From Fluviicola sp. (GTDB lineage Bacteria; Bacteroidota; Bacteroidia; Flavobacteriales_D; Crocinitomicaceae): a stretch of DNA of 64,000 nucleotides. Made by a program: the position numbers and the translations under genes. Positions within the stretch are counted from its first letter, which is position 1. Each line of letters starts with the position of its first letter. This document shows, one piece after another, positions 29,622 through 39,440 of the stretch. Where the stretch lies: contig JAJTEO010000010.1 of NCBI GenBank assembly GCA_021300395.1, positions 1-64,000 on the forward strand, read 5' to 3'. Below the pieces are notes generated by a model. It saw only the letters and a program-made list of their open reading frames with translations. It had not been told where the DNA came from and made no database searches.

Positions 29622-30437
29622 TTATAATTTGAAGAACTTTTTATTAGCTTTTTCTATAAAACCATATCCAAATAACTTATGAAATAAATTGTACATTTTT
29701 GCATCTTTACCTGCCATGTATCTTAATTTATTTTTACCATCTGTTGCAGCTTCAAAAATTACTTTAGAAACTACACTAACAGGAGAAGCATTTTTAATCA
29801 TTTGAGGCAAAACCGTTGTTATTTTACTAACTATATTTTGATATTCCTTTAAATTTTCATCATGTTGAAAATCGAATGATCTTCCGGCAAAATCTGTTGC
29901 AATTGCTCCTGGTTCAATTATTTTTACTCTACCTCCAAATTGTTCTACTTCGTATTTTAAGGATTCGGAAATACCTTCAACAGCGAATTTGGTTCCATGA
30001 TAAAGAGAACCTAATGGGAAAGTCATCTTGCCGCCCATTGATGATATATTAATTATTACGCCATCTTTGTTTTTACGAAAGTGTGGAAGTATAGCTCTTG
30101 TAACATCCATTAAGCCTATTACATTGGTATTAAATTGTCTTTCAATTTTTTCTTTAGAGAATGCTTCTAATGGCCCATAAGCACCATAACCAGCATTATT
30201 TACTAAAACATCAATTTTACCAAACTTTTCAACTCCTAGTTTTACAGCTTCATTAATTGATGCTATATCTAAAACATCAAGTTTAATTACAAAAGTGTTT
30301 TTTAGTTTATTTAATTCAGTTTCCTTTTCGGGTGTTCTCATTGTAGCAATAACATTCCATCCCTTAGTTTGAAAATATTTAGCGGTTTCTTTTCCAATTC
30401 CGCTGCTTGCTCCTGTAATTAAAATTGTCTTGTTCAT
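29622..30437 (-). CDS. Short-chain dehydrogenase/reductase
   Basis: NAD(P)-dependent oxidoreductase. Cofactor loop TGASSGIGKETAKY, NNAGYGAYG, catalytic Ser in NISSMGG and the YxxxK pair in YHGTKFAVEG. 271 aa, classical SDR. In Bacteroidota such SDR genes often travel beside an AraC regulator; here they form a three-gene cassette bounded on the far side by a GC-rich palindromic segment. Confidence 0.92.
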   Translation of the reverse strand: MNKTILITGASSGIGKETAKYFQTKGWNVIATMRTPEKETELNKLKNTFVIKLDVLDIASINEAVKLGVEKFGKIDVLVNNAGYGAYGPLEAFSKEKIERQFNTNVIGLMDVTRAILPHFRKNKDGVIINISSMGGKMTFPLGSLYHGTKFAVEGISESLKYEVEQFGGRVKIIEPGAIATDFAGRSFDFQHDENLKEYQNIVSKITTVLPQMIKNASPVSVVSKVIFEAATDGKNKLRYMAGKDAKMYNLFHKLFGYGFIEKANKKFFKL

Positions 30438-30593
30438 TTCTTATGAGTTTAAAATTATGGTTCAAAATTCATAAGAAACATCAACTGGAAGGTAATACAA
30501 ATTCAGGTTGTTTGAACTCTTTTTACGGATTGTCTTTTTAAGCTTACTGCTATCTAGCATCTAATTTCTATCATCTAGTTTCTAATATCTTGA

Positions 30594-31646
30594 TTAAATC
30601 ATATCCTTACAAGAAACATAATGCACCAAGTTCTCATCTAACTTATGATTTGCTTTTCGCATCACATTTACTTCTGTTTGACCAACTAATTTATGTAATA
30701 ATCCCCAATTGATTTTTTTAACTGTTGATTTAAATAAAGTGTCTTTTTTGTCTGTCCACCAGAGTATTAGTGTTTTATTTTTTTTATGTAATAATCCAGA
30801 AAATAATTCATCTACTAAACTTGGATTATTATCTTTTACCCAAACTGCTTCTGGCGCGATGAATGTATGTTTTGTTGGATTTATGATTTTATTCAAGAAA
30901 GGAATGTAAGGAATTATTTTTGTTAAAAACGCCCCCGATTTACCTGGTAAACGAACAATTTCCCAAGTTGCTTCATTGTATTTACAAAAAGCAATTAGGT
31001 CACCTTTATCATTTTTCAAACCATAAAAAGGTCCTTGTTGAGTGTATGCATCGAAATAATAAGAATAGTTTCCAAAATTACTTTCAATTGAAGACTTTAT
31101 TTCATCCCAATTTTTTATTTCTACAAAGCGATTAGTTTTTTTTGGTTTAATTCGACTGTAAGTTTGCGTGATGACCGTTGCACATTTTTGAAATCCAAAA
31201 TTTTCACTCATTTGAATACTTCGTACATTTTTAGGCTCTATGTATGCATAAAAAGAATTTACTTTTTCTTCATTCACTCCATTTTCAAGCGCAGAATTAA
31301 AAAAGTTAGTTAATTCAGCTTTTAGTTTAGATTTTTTCTCGTGCTTATTGATTTTTCCTGAAGAACGGAATGAGGTTTCAAAAGTAAAAAAACGAATATA
31401 CCAATCTCCATTTCTTCGGCAAAAAGTACAATTACCTAAAACTTTATCGTTACGATTTAAAGAAAGGTGTAACGGATTATCTAATTCTTCAATTCTCTCT
31501 AGTGTATCCAAATGTCTATAACATGCACCGTTTGTTCCGTAAGTTGTATGATGCAAAAGTTTCTTTAAAGATTCGGAGGCTTTTTCGCGTAATTTGAAAA
31601 TTGAACTTTGAAGATCAATTTGATTTTGAAATTTTGAATCTTGCAT
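30594..31646 (-). CDS. GNAT-like protein, 350 aa
   Basis: Two-part protein. The first ~155 residues end in a GNAT acetyl-CoA-type motif, FYAYIEPKNVRSIQMSENFG. The second half (about 165-345) may be a repeat of a related fold but lacks a clear motif. Substrate unknown. Separated from the SDR start by about 155 bp holding a TAG-rich, repetitive spacer (CTAATTTCTATCATCTAG). Complete and AT-rich like the host. Confidence 0.65.
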   Translation of the reverse strand: MQDSKFQNQIDLQSSIFKLREKASESLKKLLHHTTYGTNGACYRHLDTLERIEELDNPLHLSLNRNDKVLGNCTFCRRNGDWYIRFFTFETSFRSSGKINKHEKKSKLKAELTNFFNSALENGVNEEKVNSFYAYIEPKNVRSIQMSENFGFQKCATVITQTYSRIKPKKTNRFVEIKNWDEIKSSIESNFGNYSYYFDAYTQQGPFYGLKNDKGDLIAFCKYNEATWEIVRLPGKSGAFLTKIIPYIPFLNKIINPTKHTFIAPEAVWVKDNNPSLVDELFSGLLHKKNKTLILWWTDKKDTLFKSTVKKINWGLLHKLVGQTEVNVMRKANHKLDENLVHYVSCKDMI

Positions 31647-31671
31647 TTGAAGTGAATAAATAATTTAAAAG

Positions 31672-31743
31672 TGACTCTGGCAGGAATCGAACCTGCATCA
31701 AAAGTTTAGGAAACTTCTATTCTATCCATTGAACTACAAAGTC
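31672..31743 (-). tRNA. tRNA-Arg (anticodon CCT)
   Basis: Cloverleaf drawn by hand on the minus strand: acceptor GACTTTG / CAGAGTC, anticodon stem GAAGT / ACTTT around TTCCTAA (CCT in the middle), T-arm with TTCGATTC. Discriminator A. No encoded CCA. Confidence 0.92.
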
Positions 31744-31890
31744 ATTTTAGTGCTAAATTAAGAATAATATGAATATTAGAATAAGTAATATTTAACAATC
31801 AATTCTAAAGATTATTTAAAAAATATATCACTTTTTATCACTAATAATTTTTAAAATAGTATATTAACACGCTAATTAAATTATTACTAT

Positions 31891-32457
31891 ATGAAATTGT
31901 TTCGCATATTATCTGTCACACTATTTGTATTTATTCAACTTTCTGCTCATTCTCAAGTAAAAAAAGCAGGTCCATGGTCTATTGGAATTGGTTTTAATTT
32001 CGTTGATAATGATGGTTATCCATTTTCAAGATTATTGAAAGCGAAGGAAGGTTGGAGTGGATTACCATTTCCAAATACAATTACCGTAGGATATAAATAC
32101 AACAAGAGAGTATCATTTGAGTTTTCTGAATCAATGAATTCATTTAAAGCAGGTACAATTATAAATCAAGGAGTTTTAAAAGTAAATCAGTTTTTTATTA
32201 ATACTAATTTGAACGGAAAGTTTCATTTTAATTCGTTAGAAAATAAATTGACATGGTTTGATCCATATGCATCTGTTGGAGCAGGAATGACATGTATGGC
32301 AAAAGTAGTTTCTTTTTATCCTACAGTTGGTTTAGGTTCAAATTTTTGGGTTTCTAAACATTTAGGAGTGAACGTTCAATCAATGGCTAATTTTAGAGTT
32401 TCAAATACGAATTCAAACTTTTTGATTCATATGTTGACGTTCAAATACAGATATTAG
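31891..32457 (+). CDS. Small outer-membrane beta-barrel protein
   Basis: Signal peptide ending SAHSQ, then eight or so amphipathic strands with alternating aromatic residues (PWSIGIGFNFV, ITVGYKYNKRVSFEF, LTWFDPYASVGAGM), ending LTFKYRY. Length 188 aa fits an OmpW/OmpA-like 8-strand barrel. Function unknown. Its TAG stop overlaps the stop of the convergent glycosyltransferase gene by 4 bp, leaving no room for a terminator. Confidence 0.75.
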   Translation: MKLFRILSVTLFVFIQLSAHSQVKKAGPWSIGIGFNFVDNDGYPFSRLLKAKEGWSGLPFPNTITVGYKYNKRVSFEFSESMNSFKAGTIINQGVLKVNQFFINTNLNGKFHFNSLENKLTWFDPYASVGAGMTCMAKVVSFYPTVGLGSNFWVSKHLGVNVQSMANFRVSNTNSNFLIHMLTFKYRY

Positions 32458-33569
32458 TCTGTAATTAATTCATTCCAAACTTTATCGGCAGCAATATCCC
32501 AAGAAAAGATTTTACTTCTTTGTAATCCATTTTTGGATAATTCTAATTGACGTTCAGTTGAGTTAGAAAGAAATTCCATTTTAGTAGAAATGTCTTTTAT
32601 ATCAAAAGGGTCACAATAAATGGCGGCGTCTCCAGCAACTTCTGGTATAGCACTTTTATTTCCTGCAATGATTGGAATACCACATTTCATCGCTTCTACC
32701 AATGGAATTCCGAAGCCTTCGAAATATGGAATAAACATAAAGATAGAAGCGGCACCCATTACTTTTGCTAATTCATTCAAAGCTAAATGTCCTGTAAAAT
32801 GAATTGATTTTTTATGTTCTTCAGATAAAAAAGAAGTGTCTAGAGAATTATTCCAAAGTGATTCACCAACGATTACTAATTCATAATCATTTGATGAGTT
32901 GTTTTTATAAATTGAATAAGCTTCTAACAATCGTTTTACATTTTTTCGAGGGTGTATGGCTCCAACGAACAGAAAATAAGGTTTTCCTTTTGAGTATTTT
33001 GTCTGAATAGTTAGTTTTTCAACTTGATCTATCGGTTGAAAAATAACTGAAGCTCCGTTCCAAATCGCCTTAATTTTTGAAGAATCTATTAGATAAGTTT
33101 TAGCAATATCTTCCTTTGAAAAATTTGAAACGGTAATTATTTTTTTCGCTTTTTTGGCAAAACGTTTAAAGAAGAAGCGTAAGTAAACACGGGCTGAAAA
33201 AGGCAAATCCTCTGGATAATGTTCAAAATTGATATCATGAATCACACCTATTTGTGGAATATTTGAACGCAATGATAAATATCCATCAGGTGAAAAAAAC
33301 AAATCTACTTTGTGCTTTTTTAATGCACGATAAACGGCTATTTCAAACCAAATCATAAACAAAATGGGATGTCTAGCTGGTGGATTTAATACAACTGGTA
33401 TTACATTTTTACCAAAAATGAATTTCTGATCATATTTGCGATCAAAGAAAAAGATGAATTCATGTTCAGGATGCTGTTCAACGATACGTTTTACAATTTC
33501 AAAAGTATACCAACCAAAACCCTCCATTTTCGTTGGTAACAGAAATCGTGTATTGACAGCAATTTTCAT
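32454..33569 (-). CDS. GT4-family glycosyltransferase
   Basis: 371 aa, GT-B fold. The C-terminal donor-binding half carries FVGAIHPRKNVKRLLEAY and the E-x7-E type motif in PYFEGFGIPLVEAMKCGIP, typical of GT4 enzymes. Acceptor and sugar unknown; surface polysaccharide or lipid glycosylation is likely. Directly follows the MBL-fold gene (no spacer), so the two are co-transcribed. Confidence 0.9.
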   Translation of the reverse strand: MKIAVNTRFLLPTKMEGFGWYTFEIVKRIVEQHPEHEFIFFFDRKYDQKFIFGKNVIPVVLNPPARHPILFMIWFEIAVYRALKKHKVDLFFSPDGYLSLRSNIPQIGVIHDINFEHYPEDLPFSARVYLRFFFKRFAKKAKKIITVSNFSKEDIAKTYLIDSSKIKAIWNGASVIFQPIDQVEKLTIQTKYSKGKPYFLFVGAIHPRKNVKRLLEAYSIYKNNSSNDYELVIVGESLWNNSLDTSFLSEEHKKSIHFTGHLALNELAKVMGAASIFMFIPYFEGFGIPLVEAMKCGIPIIAGNKSAIPEVAGDAAIYCDPFDIKDISTKMEFLSNSTERQLELSKNGLQRSKIFSWDIAADKVWNELITD

Positions 33570-34217
33570 TTAATACGTTAAGATTGGATTAGAACGTTTT
33601 TCATTACCTATTGTTGTTGTTGGACCATGACCACAGAAAACGGTTGTATCTTCTGGTAATGAAAACATGACATTTTTAATCGTTTTTTTCAACGTTTCTA
33701 AATTTCCACCTGGTAAATCATATCGACCAAAACTTCCTCTAAATAAAACGTCACCATTGATAACAAATTTATTTTCAGCATTGTAATATACAACATGTCC
33801 AGGAGCATGACCGGGCGTGAATAAAACTTGAAATTCAATCTCACCAAATTTCAAAATCTCACCACCTTTTAATATTTTGTTTGGAGTTTCAGCTTCTTCA
33901 TAAGCAGGGAAACCATACATATGTGCATAGTTTGGTACCGCATTCAATGTTACTAAATCTTCTTGATGTATGTAATGATCTAATTTAAATTGTCGTTGAA
34001 CAAATGCATTTCCCAAAACGTGATCGATATGACCATGTGTATTTAAAAGCGCTTTCGGAACTAATTGATTGTCTTGAATAAAAGCTAATAATTCTTTTTG
34101 TTCACTTCGATCATAACAACCTGGATCAATAATTACACAATTTTTAGATTGATCAAATACGATGTATGTATTTTCTTGAATCGGGTTGAACGTAAAGACT
34201 TTTATTTGAATAGACAT
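33570..34217 (-). CDS. MBL-fold metallo-hydrolase (glyoxalase II-like)
   Basis: Zinc motif THGHIDH (HxHxDH), a further ligand His in FTPGHAPGHV, Asp in INGDVLF and His in FCGHGPTT. I start at the ATG at 34217 (MSIQIKVFTFNPIQENTY), with GAAGGA just upstream, rather than at 34241 (MFNKKEGI). About 215 aa, the usual size of bacterial hydroxyacylglutathione-hydrolase-like proteins. Real substrate not known. Confidence 0.9.
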   Translation of the reverse strand: MSIQIKVFTFNPIQENTYIVFDQSKNCVIIDPGCYDRSEQKELLAFIQDNQLVPKALLNTHGHIDHVLGNAFVQRQFKLDHYIHQEDLVTLNAVPNYAHMYGFPAYEEAETPNKILKGGEILKFGEIEFQVLFTPGHAPGHVVYYNAENKFVINGDVLFRGSFGRYDLPGGNLETLKKTIKNVMFSLPEDTTVFCGHGPTTTIGNEKRSNPILTY

Positions 34218-34326
34218 AATTCCTTCTTTTTTGTTGAACAAATTTAACTTAAAAAATGAAATTAGAAATTCGGTATTGTTTTTGTTTCTTTTGTTTCATT
34301 ATCTTTACCGAGCAAAAATTTTTATT

Positions 34327-34857
34327 ATGAAATACAGTTTATTATTATTTGTTGGTATAATCTTATTTAGTTGTGGTGTAAAAGTACCGTTGACAGATCA
34401 AATCAAAGAAGAATACAATTTGAACGAACAGAATATGAAGAAAGTTCAGTTCTATACTTCTTCTACAATTATCTTAACGAAAAGCAAAGTTTCTGGTTCT
34501 CAGGGAACATCTGATGATGGGGCATTGGTATCAAGTAAAAATAGTGAACAAGACAGAGTGATTATCTATCCAAACACAAAATGTATTTTTGATGGTTTTG
34601 GACCAAACAATGAATTGAATATTCGTTTTGAGGTTGGTGTTGGAAATTTTTTAAAATTTGCTGTTAGACCAAATCAAAACGGAGGTAAATATTATTTAAA
34701 AGCTGATTGGAAACAAGATCAAGGTGGTCAATTATCTTATGGAAATCAAACATATTTTGCTGACACAAATAGTGGAAGTGCTTATTTGATGGTTGTTTTG
34801 AAAAAATTAAATAAAACAAAACGTAAAGATAGACGAGTAAAAGGAATGAAAGTTTAA
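34327..34857 (+). CDS. Lipoprotein of unknown function, 176 aa
   Basis: ATG 34327 gives MKYSLLLFVGIILFSCG, a lipoprotein signal with lipobox FSCG; the frame is open upstream but without a credible start. A body with beta-rich segments (KVQFYTSSTIILTKSK, FEVGVGNFLKFAVRP) and a basic C-terminus (KKLNKTKRKDRRVKGMKV). A -7-like TATCTTTA lies about 25 bp upstream. Divergent from the MBL gene and followed by a terminator, so monocistronic. Confidence 0.75.
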   Translation: MKYSLLLFVGIILFSCGVKVPLTDQIKEEYNLNEQNMKKVQFYTSSTIILTKSKVSGSQGTSDDGALVSSKNSEQDRVIIYPNTKCIFDGFGPNNELNIRFEVGVGNFLKFAVRPNQNGGKYYLKADWKQDQGGQLSYGNQTYFADTNSGSAYLMVVLKKLNKTKRKDRRVKGMKV

Positions 34858-34879
34858 TCTTTTCAAACTAATTTTTTAA

Positions 34880-34910
34880 AGAGAATATCGAAAGGTATTC
34901 TCTTTTTTTG
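34880..34910 (+). terminator. Intrinsic terminator after lipoprotein gene
   Basis: AGAGAATA / TATTCTCT stem around TCGAAAGG, then seven T. Confidence 0.85.
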
Positions 34911-34981
34911 TACCTTGTTAGTTCATTTTAATTTAATATATAGTTTACATACTGATTATTTGTAATCACGAAATTTGCAAA

Positions 34982-37018
34982 ATGGAATTGTTTAATAGAG
35001 AGTTGAGCTGGTTATCGTTCAATGAAAGAGTACTACAAGAAGCAATGGACGAACGAGTTCCGTTGATTGAAAGAATTCGATTTTTAGGAATTTATTCGAA
35101 TAATTTAGATGAATTTTTCAGAGTTCGAGTAGCAAATCTTCGAAGAAGAGTTATGGTTGATAATAAATCTGTTGAAGGGTTTGAAGGTTCAGCTAAACTT
35201 TTGCTAGAAAAAATTAGAACTGTAGTTTTAAAGCAACAAAAAGATTTTGAGGCGACTTACCATTTTTTATTTGATGAACTAGCGAAGGAAAATATTCAGT
35301 TTATAGATGAAACTCAATTAAACGAAGAACAATTAAATCAATTGCATTTATTCTACAACAAAGAATTAAAACATGAAATTGTTCCGATTATAATCAATCC
35401 AAAACATCCATTTCCTCGATTAAAAGATTATGGCGTTTATTTGGCAATAAAAATGATTGTTCCAAGTAAAAAAACACCAAATTTTGCTTTAATTGAAATA
35501 CCGAATGAATATCCTCGTTTTTACCGTTTGAAAGATGATAAAAAGGAATATTTCATTTTGTTGGATGATATTATTCGTCTACATTTAAAAAGTATTTTTT
35601 CCATTTTTGATTGTGAATCTATTGAGGCTTATACATTCAAATTTACCCGTGATGCTGAATTAGATTTAGATGATGATTTATCGACTTCATTTATTGAAAA
35701 AATAGAGAAAAGTGTAAAAGAACGTAAAAAAGCAGATCCAATTCGTTTTGTTTACGATAATACAATGCCGAGGACATTATTGAATTTCTTAATCAAATCA
35801 TTAAGATTGAAAGAAGGAATGAATATGATTCCAGGTGGACGTTACCATAATTTTAAAGATTTTATTTCTTTTCCTGATTTTGGTCGAAAAGATTTATTGT
35901 TTCCTCCAAGACCACCTCAAATACATCCGGATTTAGAACATAAAAAGAGTCTATTACAAGCAATTGTAGAAAAAGATATTCTACTTCATTTCCCATATCA
36001 ACAGTTTGATTATGTAGTTGATACTTTACGAGAAGCTGCTATTGATCCAAAAGTAAAATCAATCAAGATTAATGTTTATCGATTAGCGAAGAATTCTCAA
36101 GTTATGAATGCTTTGATGAATGCGATTAGTAATGGGAAAGAAGTAACAGTAATTATGGAGCTTCAAGCACGATTTGATGAAACGAACAATGTATATTGGT
36201 CGAATCGTTTGAAGGAAAATGGTGCAAAAGTTATTTATGGTGTTCAAAATCTGAAAGTTCACTCTAAATTAATTTTGATTCATAAGGCAATTTCAAATTC
36301 CAAAGATGAATTCATTTCTTATATTGGTACAGGAAATTTCAATGAGAAATCTGCTCGTATTTATAGTGATTTAGGTCTTTTTACAAGTAATCCAATTATT
36401 TCAAATGAGGTTAAAAAAGTATTTAAATTACTAGAAAATCATTTTGAAAAAACAGATTTTAAACACTTAATGGTTTCTCCGTTTAATACACGTTCAAAAT
36501 TGATGAATTTGATTAATGCTGAAATTAGAAATGCTAAAAAATCAAATAATGGATTGATTCGTTTGAAGATTAATAATTTAGTAGATGTTCGCATTATTGA
36601 AAAATTATATGAAGCGAGTAGAGCAGGGGTTAAAATTCAATTAATTGTCAGAGGTGTTTGTTGTTTAGTTGCTGGTTTACCAAAGAAAAGTGATAATATT
36701 GAAGTCATTAGTATTGTTGACCGTTATTTGGAGCATGCACGATTTATGATTTTTGGAAATAATGGAAACCCTGTTTATTACCTTACTAGCGCTGATTGGA
36801 TGGAACGTAATTTAGATAAACGTGTTGAAGTTGGTTGTCCGATTTTAGATCCAAGTTTACAAAAAGAATTGGATTTAATATTCGATTATCAATGGAAAGG
36901 AAATTTCAAATCGCGCATTATTGATAAAAAACAGAAAAACGATTATAAAAAGCCGATAAATTCAGAACCATTTCATGCACAAGAAGAGTTGTATAGTCAT
37001 TATGATTTAACGAATTAA
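34982..37018 (+). CDS. ppk1: Polyphosphate kinase 1
   Basis: Polymerises phosphate from ATP to polyP, membrane-associated. Layout: N domain (FNRELSWLSFNERVLQEA), head domain, and two PLD-like C domains. The autophosphorylated His is expected in the segment LKVHSKLILI, with the second His in YLEHARFMIFGNNG. 678 aa is full length. Downstream a new promoter serves the next gene, so it is probably a single transcript. Confidence 0.95.
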   Translation: MELFNRELSWLSFNERVLQEAMDERVPLIERIRFLGIYSNNLDEFFRVRVANLRRRVMVDNKSVEGFEGSAKLLLEKIRTVVLKQQKDFEATYHFLFDELAKENIQFIDETQLNEEQLNQLHLFYNKELKHEIVPIIINPKHPFPRLKDYGVYLAIKMIVPSKKTPNFALIEIPNEYPRFYRLKDDKKEYFILLDDIIRLHLKSIFSIFDCESIEAYTFKFTRDAELDLDDDLSTSFIEKIEKSVKERKKADPIRFVYDNTMPRTLLNFLIKSLRLKEGMNMIPGGRYHNFKDFISFPDFGRKDLLFPPRPPQIHPDLEHKKSLLQAIVEKDILLHFPYQQFDYVVDTLREAAIDPKVKSIKINVYRLAKNSQVMNALMNAISNGKEVTVIMELQARFDETNNVYWSNRLKENGAKVIYGVQNLKVHSKLILIHKAISNSKDEFISYIGTGNFNEKSARIYSDLGLFTSNPIISNEVKKVFKLLENHFEKTDFKHLMVSPFNTRSKLMNLINAEIRNAKKSNNGLIRLKINNLVDVRIIEKLYEASRAGVKIQLIVRGVCCLVAGLPKKSDNIEVISIVDRYLEHARFMIFGNNGNPVYYLTSADWMERNLDKRVEVGCPILDPSLQKELDLIFDYQWKGNFKSRIIDKKQKNDYKKPINSEPFHAQEELYSHYDLTN

Positions 37019-37051
37019 TTTGAATTCATTTCTACTATTTGATTAACTTTG
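37019..37051 (+). promoter_or_regulatory. Promoter of the 37.1-kb barrel gene
   Basis: TTTG (37019-37022), 21-bp spacer, TAACTTTG (37044-37051): both Bacteroidota promoter elements at normal spacing, about 40 bp before the ATG at 37092. Confidence 0.6.
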
Positions 37052-37091
37052 AGGCGCTAAGAGAAAATCTTGCTTTATCAATAATTAGAAA

Positions 37092-37841
37092 ATGAATTTT
37101 TTAAAATCAAAAATATTAATTATCAGTTGTTTGAGTTGTTTTTCAGTTTTTGGAAAGTCACTTAACGATTCAACTTTAATTTCACGTTTTCGTCCCGGAT
37201 TTATGTGGTTTTATACTGGAATTCGTCCAGCTGAAACTGAAAAAGTTCGTAAATATGATCGTTTAATTTTTGATGTGACTTATTCTTCATTTTCAGGAGG
37301 TAAAGAGTCGTTTAAAAACAAAGGGTTGTCTTTAGGTTTGAATACAAGTTTATTATTCGATATTCCGATTACAAAAGGAAATACAATTTCAATAGGAACT
37401 GGAATTTCTCATTCTTTTTTTCAAGTTGGTCACAATAATTTATTTTTAACGAACTCAAAAGAAGGAACAACTACTTACCAATTAAAAGATTCCTTAGATG
37501 CTTTTAAAAGAAGTTCATTAGCAGGAAATGTTTTTTCTATTCCATTAGAATTAAGATTCAGATCAAAAAACTGGAAGCATGTGAAATTTCATTTAGGTGG
37601 TAAAGTTGGTTATCAAGCGAATTTATATTCTAAATACATTATTCAATCGGTTGATATAGATAAACGCATTAAATCTTTTTATTTCCCTGATGTGAATGGT
37701 TTAGTATATTCTGTTCATGCGCGTATTGGTATTCGAAATTGGGCACTTTTTGGAAGTTATTCTATCAATAAAATGTTTTCTAATACTAAAAGCACTCCGA
37801 TTAACACCCTTCAAGTTGGACTTAGTATTTCTCTTTTTTAA
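37092..37841 (+). CDS. Outer-membrane beta-barrel-like protein, 249 aa
   Basis: Signal peptide MNFLKSKILIISCLSCFSVFG, then alternating hydrophobic strands (FMWFYTGIRP, ISIGTGISHSFFQVG, FHLGGKVGYQANLY) to a terminal strand LQVGLSISLF ending in Phe. Resembles PorT-like or general barrels but without a marker motif; family uncertain. 9 bp ahead of the (broken) tatD gene, so the two are co-transcribed. Confidence 0.7.
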   Translation: MNFLKSKILIISCLSCFSVFGKSLNDSTLISRFRPGFMWFYTGIRPAETEKVRKYDRLIFDVTYSSFSGGKESFKNKGLSLGLNTSLLFDIPITKGNTISIGTGISHSFFQVGHNNLFLTNSKEGTTTYQLKDSLDAFKRSSLAGNVFSIPLELRFRSKNWKHVKFHLGGKVGYQANLYSKYIIQSVDIDKRIKSFYFPDVNGLVYSVHARIGIRNWALFGSYSINKMFSNTKSTPINTLQVGLSISLF

Positions 37842-37850
37842 TTTTTCAAG

Positions 37851-38337
37851 ATGTTTATAGATACTCATACTCATCTCTATTCAACTGAATTTAATGATGA
37901 TAGAATTGAAATGATTCAACGTTCATTAGCAAATGGCGTAGAAAAATTATTATTACCAAACATTGATATTGAAAGCATCGAAGGAATGCATCAATTGGTT
38001 AAAGATTATCCTGCTAATTGCTATGCTATGATGGGGTTACATCCAGGTTATGTTAAAGAGGATTGGGATCAACAATTAGCAATAATTAAAGATTATTTAT
38101 TCAACGTATAAAAAAGCTGAATTAGATAAAGTTCTTGAAAACATAGATTTAAGAAATATTGTTTTAGAAACAGATTCACCTTATTTACCACCTGTTCCTT
38201 ATAGAGGAAAACGAAATGAAAGTAGTTATTTGGTTCACATTGCTGAAAAATTAGCAGATGTTTATCAGATTTCATTAAAAGAAGTTGAAGAAGTTACAAC
38301 AAATAATACATTTGAGTTATTTCCTTCCATAAAGTAA
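37851..38337 (+). pseudogene. tatD: TatD-family metal-dependent hydrolase with large internal deletion
   Basis: TatD nucleases are ~260-aa TIM barrels with metal ligands spread along the chain. Here the start MFIDTHTHLYSTEFND (HxH ligands) runs to DYLFNV and stops at 38111. In another frame TYKKAELDKVL and LETDSPYLPPVPYRGKRNE complete the C-terminus to 38337. About 100 codons carrying the central Glu and two His ligands are missing. The protein could not be active. It is the largest of the internal deletions in this window. Confidence 0.88.
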
Positions 38338-38346
38338 GAATTGATT

Positions 38347-39378
38347 ATGAGTACAAAAAATAAAGTTTTAATTATCTATACGGGTGGTACGATTGGAATG
38401 ATTAATGATCCTAAATCTGGGCGTTTAATTAGTTTTGATTTTAAGCATATGTATCATCATATTCCTGAATTAGAACGATTAAATATTGATTTAACAACTA
38501 TTAGTTTTGAGTACCCGGTTGATTCTTCAGAAATGCATCCAAGTCGTTGGGCAGATATTGCTCAAATAGTTTATGATAATTATGGACTTTATGATGGATT
38601 TGTAATTCTTCATGGTTCGGATACCATGGCATATACTGCATCTGGTTTAAGTTTCATGTTACAAGGTTTAAAAAAACCTGTTATTTTAACTGGTTCTCAA
38701 TTGCCAATAGGCACCATACGTACAGATGGAAAAGAGAATTTAATTACGGCAATTGAAATTGCAGCCTCTAAAGATGAATCTGGAGAAAGTATTGTTCAAG
38801 AGGTTGCTGTTTACTTTGAATATTCATTATATCGAGGCAATAGAAGTTCAAAAGTATCAGCGAATCAATTTGAAGCTTTCAGTTCGCCTAATTATGCAGA
38901 ATTAGCAATTGCAGGAGTAAACATTCAATTCAACAAAGAGCGATTATTGCGATCTGACTTATCAGAATTAAAATTATTTACTCATTTCGACAATCATGTT
39001 GCTTTATTGAAAATATTTCCAGGATTCTCGGCAAACGTTTACAAAAGCATTTTTGATTTTCAGCAAGTAAAAGGGATTATTATCGAAACGTTTGGAGCAG
39101 GTAATGCACCAAGTGATGTTTCTTTTAGAGAATTGATAACGAATTACATCAACGAAGGAGGAATTGTTTTAAATATTACTCAATGTAGTTCAGGAAGTGT
39201 TGAGCAAGGGAAATATGAAACAAGTTCTTTCTTTAGTAAAATTGGAGTTATCTCCGGAAGTGATATGACAACTGAGGCTGCATTAGCGAAAATGATGTAT
39301 TTACTTGGAAGCGAATCTTCATTAGAAGTCATCAAAGATAAATTGTCAATTTCTCTAATTGGAGAATTGTCTGTATAA
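38347..39378 (+). CDS. ansA: L-asparaginase, type I (cytoplasmic)
   Basis: Hydrolyses Asn to Asp and ammonia. First catalytic Thr in YTGGTIGMI, second in HGSDTMAYTASGLSFML; the substrate Ser is in EYPVDSSEMH. No signal peptide, 343 aa. I start at ATG 38347 (MSTKNKVLIIYTGG) instead of TTG 38341. Begins 9 bp after the tatD stop, so it is probably co-transcribed with it. Confidence 0.92.
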   Translation: MSTKNKVLIIYTGGTIGMINDPKSGRLISFDFKHMYHHIPELERLNIDLTTISFEYPVDSSEMHPSRWADIAQIVYDNYGLYDGFVILHGSDTMAYTASGLSFMLQGLKKPVILTGSQLPIGTIRTDGKENLITAIEIAASKDESGESIVQEVAVYFEYSLYRGNRSSKVSANQFEAFSSPNYAELAIAGVNIQFNKERLLRSDLSELKLFTHFDNHVALLKIFPGFSANVYKSIFDFQQVKGIIIETFGAGNAPSDVSFRELITNYINEGGIVLNITQCSSGSVEQGKYETSSFFSKIGVISGSDMTTEAALAKMMYLLGSESSLEVIKDKLSISLIGELSV

Positions 39379-39418
39379 CATTGATTTTAAAAAAGACCTT
39401 TTAATTAAAAGACTTTCT

Positions 39419-39426
39419 TAACTTTG
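39419..39426 (+). promoter_or_regulatory. -7 promoter box of tRNA-Ser
   Basis: TAACTTTG, a match to TAnnTTTG, 14 bp ahead of the tRNA. Confidence 0.6.
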
Positions 39427-39440
39427 CAACCCAATTAAGA

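Noticed and set aside
32450-32460. Overlap of convergent stop codons as a regulatory feature
   Set aside because: A 4-bp tail-to-tail overlap is common in compact genomes and nothing else supports a role.
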